From Verrucomicrobiales bacterium (lineage in GTDB: Bacteria > Verrucomicrobiota > Verrucomicrobiia > Limisphaerales > RI-55): a DNA stretch of 9,694 nt. Of the stretch, positions 9,301 to 9,694 are shown piece after piece. Every line of letters begins with the position of its first letter. Position 1 is the first letter of the stretch. The position numbers and the translations under genes are program-made. Below the pieces are notes generated by a model. That model was not told where the DNA came from. It saw only the letters and a program-made list of their open reading frames with translations, and did no database searches. The DNA is taken from positions 5,628 to 15,321 of the forward strand of contig DNDP01000416.1 in the NCBI GenBank assembly GCA_003484235.1, given 5' to 3'.

Positions 9301-9557
9301 GAGTGCGCCCGAAACGATCGCCAATTCACCCAACCCTCGACCGTCGCATTGGTCAGGTTGTTGAAAATGTTCGACGGTAGTTCGACGTAACTGTCATTCC
9401 CGTCGAGATCGAGCACCAGGTTGGGGGCGGCAGGCGCCTGGGCGTTCATTCGGTTTGCAAGTCCTCCGGCCAGAATCCAAAGCAGGATCAACCCCGGAAG
9501 CACGTGGCCGGTGATCCGGATCCATCCGCCGTTGGAAACATGTGTCAAGGTGGGCAT
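1..9557 (-). CDS. Giant LamG/Reg_prop/Y_Y_Y hybrid sensor histidine kinase (3' end outside window)
   Basis: A single frame runs from ATG 9557-9555 to base 1 without a stop, giving 3,185 complete codons. An in-frame TGA at 9594-9596 bounds it upstream, and this is the only ATG after that stop. The leader before it has only a weak purine run (AAAGA), not a strong Shine-Dalgarno. Domain order is signal peptide, LamG x2, carboxypeptidase-regulatory-like spacer, LamG x5, second spacer, 14 propeller blades, Y_Y_Y, one membrane helix, coiled coil, HisKA, HATPase_c and receiver. Known biology of the families: Reg_prop/Y_Y_Y hybrid kinases are inner-membrane sensors that bind glycan fragments in the periplasm and phosphorylate an attached receiver. 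I infer that this protein senses polysaccharide or another glycan; the ligand cannot be read from the sequence. It is more than twice the usual length of an HTCS because of the LamG array. The kinase motifs look intact, so it is probably active. The C-terminal output region is not visible. Confidence 0.96.
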   Translation of the reverse strand, partial: MPTLTHVSNGGWIRITGHVLPGLILLWILAGGLANRMNAQAPAAPNLVLDLDGNDSYVELPSNIFNNLTNATVEGWVNWRSFRAHSRFFDFGERWQSINVKNMARTNGLHFDIIPSQEVGEVNSVHIQGILQPDQWIHIAAVSGEDGMKLYVNGALIGTNAYTGSFAAVNNGTEGYLGKSVWGGQDETFDGQMDEVRVWKTARSRLQIHGNMYTRLTGQEPDLVALWNFDDGTANDSSGGGHHGTLVGNAVTMVQPAPGGVTIAGGRQVLELDGETGYVEIPNFGSIAPTNEITIEFWQQVNEAKIQSAFSLLPDENQNRISAHTPWRSGDAFGSGSVFWDFGVMNGGGRLSYVPPESIVGSWQHFAMVASESQNTMQIYRNGVLEAEKEGMSPFVRGAQSLSIGGPPVLDGFPGSPSALFGGRLADFRIWNVARSQDEILSGMWVTLTGDEAGLVGSWSFTDGTARDASPLGNHGEFRGSARTVRISRPSRSNATWVRLTGSVVDAMRAPVPDVVVHVETDEMPLDSARTDRSGEFSVTLWTTNTTVDLRTYTTNGLGGWKLAVPVAHNKETRLEPWELGRALDVFGRVVGLDGQTPLESVVVELVQPTTNNVVHYSISEIDGATERQLAVRAPIPVARGRVAPPKDAQGSNRVLRLDGVRGHVELPPNVLSDLEEATIEGWIRLERFQGFDRLLSYGSGKRFDDVSLAVYDGRPWLVAADSRVPGLDGLRSIRMEDTMPLGEWCHLAGVFDPDGMKLYFNGHLVVTNDSDASFTTLSGGDLFYLGKTVTPDSAPAFAGEIDEVRIWNVARSAGQIRDTMNRKLQGDEPGLSGLWNFDDGTARDSSPNGYHGTLVDGATTLGDGKFIQPGMAAAGASVPPLVFGDRVLRLNGDGGYVELPADAFNHLTEATVEGWVKWDRFGLESRFFDFGASHHAMTVNNLRTSNTLRLEFWSPEGVNHGFALPGALNVHQWYHIAVVTGPGGTKLLLDGRLVYEDPFPGSFNSLSEHQNNYLGRNNWEGVFSEGVFANLPRFHGEMDEVRVWNVARTPEQIRETMHQKLVGTESGLEGLWNFDNGTADDASPNGHHGTLVDGATTSGTNESIRLDLATPTAAAPHPGALISDGRVLELDGRGSYVELPDDIFRDVDESTVEAWVLWRSFEDVQRFFSFGETSNDMGAGQEPAGSLYYFIATSDKSAGVKKIKDVGSIDLGRWYHVAAVSGPAGMKLYLDGALVGINDSTLSLAATSGRRNLIGAWNMFPGNHVANVTFDGMIDEFRVWNVARTAEDILAGMKLALTGAEPGLVGLWNFDAGGAYDASPNQHHGTLVGGATTVEARSLGRPVVAATVPASPVGDGGILGLDGGGGYFELPANIFEDLTEATVEGWMNWAALGAHARFFDFGTPWQQMKVASHGDRTTLRFDLYESGAHIGSRDGRHMIWLEDFLRVDRWIHVAAVSGPQGMKLYVDGTLVGEDPFPGSFAAIGNNATNWIGRGLQQNDFDDDFNGFMDEIRVWSVARTAEQIRADMNRALTGDEAGLVGLWNFDDPAHAGRDATPHGHDGILMGSARHAVPGSESALLSSAAAARTADWDYPFGKGSVLSLNGTGDYVEFADTAFTHLGQVTVEGWIQWDSFKAGSRLIDLALSDRLFNVQMRGQGTVLWAETISDEAIHTLRCSVAPYLGRWIHIAATSGNDEIRLYVNGRLVGDQPGNTYLDPSRASWRSTLGRSNWETEATGYPNDTDGQLDEIRVWDHIRTPEEIRENMGRELSGEEPGLAALLNFEDGTARDGSPQQKDGILIGGATVVSVAPGTGEFAAAGIGTRSRTRRQNAMAGTIRDPAGRGVAGAVLELRVDGRPLAKAIADLSGWYQLTVPSIGTCEVFVTDGRYSAYVPDFPAAEAVGHRVDWTLADTLSVDPLLKPVDKSGKEPGRTFPTGQVVARVVTDENGAFHLPNLKPGRYQVRCPTMEGYEWYDGGRIFYLGNKEGRTASNPLGDLVFKVAPFKKGSWTTYNYLNGLPSNHVRKFWIDPDGVLWIATFGGVSRFDGSGFTTLTTEDGLIDDRVYNLWREPGGTWWFCTGRGVSRYDPLAARNGQSGFQNYTSKDGLVAGEIHAVTQTPDGTMWFGAHITGGGVSRFDGQTFDALPAEQGLTYTGVMKITATPVGMIWLGTTKGLFRYDRTNLVNVTREAGLEMSADSPEVGPDGKVWFTGNGRLWRYDAAAGSAGINAFRVFDANDGLSGGDPISTYWTMDGALWVATQGGVSKFDGTNFANFTTADGLTDNKVLTITETPDGAVWFGTIQGGISRYEPHSFAHYSRADGLANDHAGVSTVSPDGSLWFASGHFSSGHKGITRNLHGRFRSFLAGEDFASDAGRRSVSAIGVGPDGMVSIGIEYGGGLVRYDGTRFSTMPDSFGGVATGSTTSFARAPDGDSWIGTMESGLYRLRPDGLALEHYTTTNGLPSNVVLSLCANTDGSLWIGTRGAGVSHFDGKQFRHYRVEDGLVDETVNAICTTRDGIVWFGTDNGVSRFDGTRFANFSRARDRLANNTVRDIHEDRDGVIWIATVAGVTRFDGNTWSTLGPLDGLGGNEANSVIHDSRGACWIGTDKGMTRYVPTRRQPSPPHLLIQADEEVTDLQGPAPLTAGRRAVFKFGAVDLKTRAETRRYRYQIVAGTPEIDGARRAVGWLPASTATQVEWTTNRAGLYTFAVQYIDRDLNYSPPTLATINVQPVWYANAWIVVPGGGFVLGLLGWAFVARSLYLRKRHEAERLREQLLEEEHRALTVLEAKNEQLEAAKAAAESANKAKSLFLANMSHEIRTPMNAILGYSQILKRDHELPGRHRQSVETIEKSGDHLLAMINDILDLSKIEAGRMELQASDFDLNELISGISAMFHVRCTEKELKLNLVGFDDRPVPVHGDEGKLRQILINLLGNAVKFTDSGEITLKVRPSHPAATRHADDSSSGLQSGEHPGTSASTGGTLYRFDVIDTGPGISAADQAEIFQPFQQSQAGFKQGGTGLGLAITRRQVELMGGEVKLESTEGKGSRFHFEIPLPPAKGQVIRDTQQDTREVRRLAASHHVNVLVVDDNQQNRDVLSQLLRSIGCDVRQATSAFDAFDRVEEAAPDLIFMDIRMPGMNGAEATRRIIADYGPDRIKIVAITASVLEHEKAGHMAAGFHGFLSKPFRF
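399..848 (-). other. HATPase_c ATP-binding domain (about residues 2904-3053)
   Basis: The N-box (EGKLRQILINLLGNAVKFT) has Asn2932 encoded at 764-762. The G1 box is DTGPGI, with Asp2987 at 599-597. The F-box is IFQPFQQ and the G2 box is GGTGLGLAITR. The domain closes with GGEVKLESTEGKGSRFHFEI. All catalytic boxes are present. Between the strand EITLKV and the G1 box lies a polar, low-complexity insert of about 32 residues (716-621) rich in Ser, Gly, Thr, Pro and His, larger than the usual loop at this point. Confidence 0.95.
948..1154 (-). other. HisKA dimerisation/phosphoacceptor domain (residues 2802-2870)
   Basis: The H-box reads LFLANMSHEIRTPMNAILGY, with phosphoacceptor His2814 encoded at 1118-1116. 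The second helix ends NDILDLSKIEAGRMEL, typical of hybrid kinases. The Glu directly after His and the following Arg-Thr-Pro are intact, so both kinase and phosphatase chemistry are plausible. Confidence 0.96.
1155..1280 (-). other. Cytoplasmic coiled-coil signalling helix (residues 2760-2801)
   Basis: After the membrane helix the sequence is strongly helical and charged (HEAERLREQLLEEEHRAL, then LEAKNEQLEAAKAAAESA), with hydrophobic residues, mainly Leu, spaced in heptad fashion. It leads without a HAMP or PAS domain straight into HisKA, as is usual for Reg_prop/Y_Y_Y hybrid kinases. Confidence 0.82.
1281..1352 (-). other. Transmembrane helix (residues 2736-2759)
   Basis: The stretch WIVVPGGGFVLGLLGWAFVA, followed by RSLYL, is the only long hydrophobic segment found after the signal peptide. 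It is flanked by Tyr-Ala-Asn-Ala on the outer side and by the basic cluster R-K-R-H inside, consistent with the positive-inside rule. With the signal peptide it gives an N-out, C-in topology: sensor in the periplasm, kinase in the cytoplasm. Confidence 0.9.
1374..1697 (-). other. Y_Y_Y domain (residues 2621-2728)
   Basis: This beta-sandwich follows the last blade and immediately precedes the membrane helix, its normal place in HTCS proteins. Visible family marks are AVFKFGAVDL, RRYRYQIV, TQVEWTTNRAGLYTFAVQYI and the terminal RDLNYSPPTLATINV. In characterised relatives this domain dimerises and passes ligand-induced movement of the propellers to the membrane helix. It lacks the exact triple tyrosine naming motif but keeps R-Y-R-Y and L-Y-x-F-x-V-Q-Y. 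Confidence 0.87.
1710..3536 (-). repeat. Fourteen two-component-regulator propeller (Reg_prop) blades (residues 2008-2616)
   Basis: I count 14 blades, most with the pattern G-L-x-x-N-x-V ... P-D-G-x-L/V-W-F/I-G/A-T-x-x-G-V-S-R-F/Y-D-G. They start at residues 2016, 2057, 2105, 2149, 2190, 2237, 2278, 2320, 2375, 2416, 2459, 2501, 2543 and 2584, a spacing of mostly 41-48 residues. Fourteen blades fit two seven-bladed propellers, as in structurally known HTCS sensors, where ligand binds between the propellers and Y_Y_Y domain. Blade 8 (2600-2436) is long, 55 residues, and lacks the S-R-F-D-G end. Blade 9 has VSIGIEYGGG where the others carry the conserved Trp. Confidence 0.93.
3540..4070 (-). 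other. Carboxypeptidase-regulatory-like spacer 2 (residues 1830-2007)
   Basis: Two beta-sandwich signatures follow each other. The first reads MAGTIRDPAGRGVAGAVLEL, then ADLSGWYQLTV. The second reads VVARVVTDENGAFHLPNL, then KPGRYQVRCPTMEGYEWYDG. Both match the D-x-x-G-x-F/Y ... L-x-P-G-x-Y pattern of carboxypeptidase-regulatory/SdrB-like domains. The closing APFKKGSWTTYNYLNGL leads directly into the first propeller blade. The likely role is to connect the lectin array to the propeller rigidly; binding ability is unknown. Confidence 0.72.
4140..4766 (-). repeat. LamG-like module 7 (residues 1598-1806)
   Basis: This is the last lectin module, next to the propellers. It opens SVLSLNGTGDYVEFADT and contains VTVEGWIQWDSF, WIHIAATSGNDEIRLYVNG, DEIRVWDHIRTPEEI and an altered cap, ALLNFEDGTARDGSPQQKDG. 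The Trp of the usual L-W-N-F cap is Leu here, and the histidine-rich turn N-G-H-H-G is replaced by Q-Q-K-D-G. It is therefore recognisably LamG but diverged at the end facing the spacer and propeller. Confidence 0.87.
4848..5489 (-). repeat. LamG-like module 6 (residues 1357-1570)
   Basis: It opens GILGLDGGGGYFELPAN and contains ATVEGWMNWAAL, RFFDFGTPWQQMKV, WIHVAAVSGPQGMKLYVDG, DEIRVWSVARTAEQI and LWNFDDPAHAGRDATPHGHDG. It is the copy most like module 1: both share an RFFDFG strand followed shortly by W-Q and a GSFAA turn (SFAAIGNN here, SFAAVNNG in module 1). The glycine codons near its start form a run of eight G on the coding strand. Confidence 0.9.
5458..5465. repeat. Eight-base C/G homopolymer inside LamG module 6
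   Basis: The plus strand has eight C in a row, read as eight G on the coding strand across the Gly codons after L-D. The equivalent positions of other modules encode mixed residues (G-N-D-S-Y, G-D-G-G-Y, G-R-G-S-Y). A tract of this length can slip in replication or sequencing; a one-base change would terminate or frameshift the protein before the propellers and kinase. Confidence 0.8.
5553..6182 (-). repeat. LamG-like module 5 (residues 1126-1335)
   Basis: It opens RVLELDGRGSYVELPDD and contains STVEAWVLWRSF, WYHVAAVSGPAGMKLYLDG, DEFRVWNVARTAEDI and LWNFDAGGAYDASPNQHHG. A lysine-rich segment (SAGVKKIKDVG, near 5945-5975) lies on a strand where the other copies carry few basic residues, so this copy could present a different surface charge. 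The conserved W-N-F-D-D-G-T cap reads W-N-F-D-A-G-G. Confidence 0.9.
6261..6902 (-). repeat. LamG-like module 4 (residues 886-1099)
   Basis: It opens RVLRLNGDGGYVELPAD and carries ATVEGWVKWDRF, WYHIAVVTGPGGTKLLLDG, DEVRVWNVARTPEQI and LWNFDNGTADDASPNGHHG. The loop before the DEVRVWN strand is longer than in its neighbours (a Gly/Phe/Pro-containing insert around 6455-6515). A Pro/Ala-rich linker including ATPTAAAPHPG joins it to module 5. Confidence 0.9.
6972..7601 (-). repeat. LamG-like module 3 (residues 653-862)
   Basis: This is the first copy of the five-module tandem block. It begins VLRLDGVRGHVELPPN, carries EWCHLAGVFDPDGMKLYFNG in the middle, and ends with DEVRIWNVARSAGQI and LWNFDDGTARDSSPNGYHG. 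The central W-C-H replaces the W-I/Y-H seen in most other copies, so it contains one of the few cysteines in the predicted extracytoplasmic region. A linker rich in Gly and Ala (about 23 residues) leads to module 4. Confidence 0.9.
7602..8072 (-). other. Carboxypeptidase-regulatory-like beta-sandwich spacer 1 plus linker (residues 496-652)
   Basis: Residues from 496 read VRLTGSVVDAMRAPVPDVVV, followed by a TDRSGEFSV strand. This is the pattern G-x-V-x-D-x-x-x-x-P-V-x-x-V-x-V ... T-D-x-x-G-x-F of CarboxypepD_reg-like (transthyretin-like) domains. A second, weaker copy of the pattern follows (VFGRVVGLDGQTPLESVVV, down to about 7731). A polar Pro/Ala-containing linker then runs to the next lectin module at 7601. 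Such domains usually act as rigid spacers in exported proteins. Here it splits the LamG set into two plus five. Confidence 0.7.
8103..8759 (-). repeat. LamG-like module 2, divergent (residues 267-485)
   Basis: It opens with QVLELDGETGYVEIP and ends with LADFRIWNVARSQDEI, then VGSWSFTDGTARDASPLG. It differs from the other six copies. The usual 'ATVEGWV' strand reads EITIEFWQQ, the central motif is SWQHFAMVASESQNTMQIY in place of W-H-x-A-A-x-S-G-x-x-G-M-K-L-Y, and the late glycine-rich strand reads SLSIGGPP. This suggests an older duplicate or a module recruited from another lectin lineage. It is followed by a beta-sandwich spacer that separates it from module 3. Confidence 0.85.
8802..9422 (-). 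repeat. LamG-like module 1 (residues 46-252)
   Basis: The module opens with LVLDLDGNDSYVELP and continues with the family's internal motif WIHIAAVSGEDGMKLYVNG. It closes with DEVRVWKTAR and ALWNFDDGTANDSSGGGHHG. These are hallmarks of the bacterial LamG-like concanavalin A fold, a jelly-roll beta-sandwich of about 200 residues that often binds sugars or mediates adhesion. It is the first structured element after the signal peptide and therefore the most distal part of the predicted periplasmic region. Glycan binding is inferred from the family; no ligand-specific residues were identified. Confidence 0.9.
9435..9557 (-). other. Predicted N-terminal signal peptide (residues 1-41)
   Basis: The first 18 residues are polar and contain Arg14. 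A hydrophobic stretch follows at about residues 19-34 (VLPGLILLWILAGGLA). The sequence Ala-Gln-Ala at residues 39-41, followed by Pro-Ala-Ala-Pro, fits a signal peptidase I site. The first LamG module begins at about residue 46, directly after the predicted cleavage point, which supports both the start choice and export of the sensor region. Arg36 lies between the hydrophobic core and the cleavage site, which is slightly unusual, so an uncleaved anchor is an alternative. Confidence 0.75.
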
Positions 9558-9581
9558 GGCTGAATGTCTTTGCAGTTCGAA

Positions 9582-9622
9582 TGCCAGCCAACGTCATCGC
9601 GGACCTTGTCCTTTGGCTGGCA
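9582..9622 (-). repeat. 10-bp-arm inverted repeat (leader stem-loop)
   Basis: The arm TGCCAGCCAA at 9582-9591 is the exact reverse complement of TTGGCTGGCA at 9613-9622, with a 21-base spacer. The spacer itself holds a small GGAC/GTCC dyad at 9601-9611, so a nested hairpin is possible. The near arm ends 24 bases before the start codon. No T-tract follows on either strand, which argues against an intrinsic terminator. If transcribed it would form a GC-rich stem in the 5' untranslated region. Confidence 0.7.
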
Positions 9623-9624
9623 GC

Positions 9625-9640
9625 GAGATCGAGCGATCTC
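9625..9640. repeat. 16-bp dyad (7-bp arms, 2-base centre)
   Basis: GAGATCG at 9625-9631 and CGATCTC at 9634-9640 are exact reverse complements separated by AG. The size and symmetry fit an operator for a dimeric regulator, but no known consensus was recognised. It lies two bases beyond the larger stem-loop. Confidence 0.6.
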
Positions 9641-9672
9641 TGTTTCGAGGGCCCGCAGTCGGGCGTTGTTGC

Positions 9673-9694
9673 AGGTGTTCACATGTGAACACCT
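9673..9694. repeat. Perfect 22-bp palindrome, possible operator
   Basis: The half-site AGGTGTTCACA (9673-9683) is followed immediately by its exact reverse complement to the last base of the window. There is no spacer, so as DNA it is a fully symmetric site about 116 bases upstream of the start codon. As RNA it could form a nine-pair stem with a CATG loop, but no T-tract follows on the minus strand. It does not match the CRP/FNR order of half-sites (TGTGA-N6-TCACA); here the TCACA and TGTGA halves are inverted and overlapping in the centre. It may extend beyond the window. Confidence 0.65.

Larger units (their letters stand above)
9558..9694 (-). promoter_or_regulatory. 5' leader/upstream region with three inverted repeats
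   Basis: This region lies upstream of the start codon and has an in-frame stop at 9594-9596. I see no tRNA, no convincing sigma-70 -35/-10 pair and no strong Shine-Dalgarno. It contains three separate dyads (9582-9622, 9625-9640, 9673-9694), an unusual density for 137 bases, which suggests regulatory DNA or a structured leader. The upstream neighbour gene is outside the window. Confidence 0.45.

Noticed and set aside
9394..9597. Small minus-strand frame starting at 9597, just upstream of the main start
   Set aside because: It overlaps the signal peptide and start of module 1 in another frame, is Arg-rich with no hydrophobic or domain pattern, and has no Shine-Dalgarno. A regulatory upstream peptide cannot be excluded but is not supported.
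9558..9672. Sigma-70 promoter for the kinase gene
   Set aside because: TTGGCT-like hexamers occur, but none is paired with a TATAAT-like hexamer at a suitable distance, so no promoter is called.
9673..9694. The 22-bp palindrome as an intrinsic terminator
   Set aside because: No T-tract follows it on the minus strand (the next bases are GCAACAACG), and on the plus strand the window ends; its perfect DNA symmetry fits an operator at least as well.
1..9694. CRISPR arrays, insertion sequences, tRNA or rRNA genes
   Set aside because: The only repeats are protein-level modules of about 700 and about 125 bases inside one coding frame; no short direct repeats with spacers, transposase motifs or RNA gene signatures were seen.

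Overview
The window is essentially one very large gene read on the minus strand. A single uninterrupted frame opens at an ATG at 9557 and is still open at base 1. It gives 3,185 complete codons plus two bases, so the 3' end of the gene lies outside the window. No other gene is supported; the remaining open frames on both strands are shadows of this GC-rich gene. I checked the frame by translating the minus strand from the ATG to the window edge. Domain-consistent sequence runs through the whole length with no stop and no frame change.

The product is a giant hybrid two-component sensor kinase. Its order from the N-terminus is: signal peptide; two LamG/concanavalin A-like lectin modules; a carboxypeptidase-regulatory-like beta-sandwich spacer; five more LamG modules in tandem at about 700-base spacing; a second beta-sandwich spacer; 14 two-component-regulator propeller (Reg_prop) blades; a Y_Y_Y domain; one transmembrane helix; a coiled-coil signalling helix; HisKA with phosphoacceptor His2814; a HATPase_c domain with N, G1 and G2 boxes; and a receiver domain with Asp3129 and Lys3181, cut off by the window edge. 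About 2,735 residues are predicted outside the cytoplasm. The propeller to receiver portion has the layout of the hybrid two-component systems (HTCS) that sense oligosaccharides and control polysaccharide-use genes in Bacteroidota. The LamG array in front is not part of that classical layout.

Bases 9558-9694 are the upstream leader. In 137 bases they hold three inverted repeats: a 10-bp-arm stem-loop close to the start codon, a 16-bp dyad, and a perfect 22-bp palindrome at the window edge. No clear promoter or strong Shine-Dalgarno sequence is visible.

The GC-rich composition, the weak ribosome binding site and the combination of LamG modules with Reg_prop/Y_Y_Y and a hybrid kinase suggest a Verrucomicrobiota bacterium (Pedosphaera/Limisphaera-like), or less likely a Planctomycete. 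This is inference from architecture; no phylogenetic marker is present. A working model is that the lectin modules and propellers engage glycans in the periplasm, the Y_Y_Y domain passes the state through the membrane helix to HisKA, and the phosphoryl group goes to the attached receiver. The final output is unknown because the C-terminus is missing.
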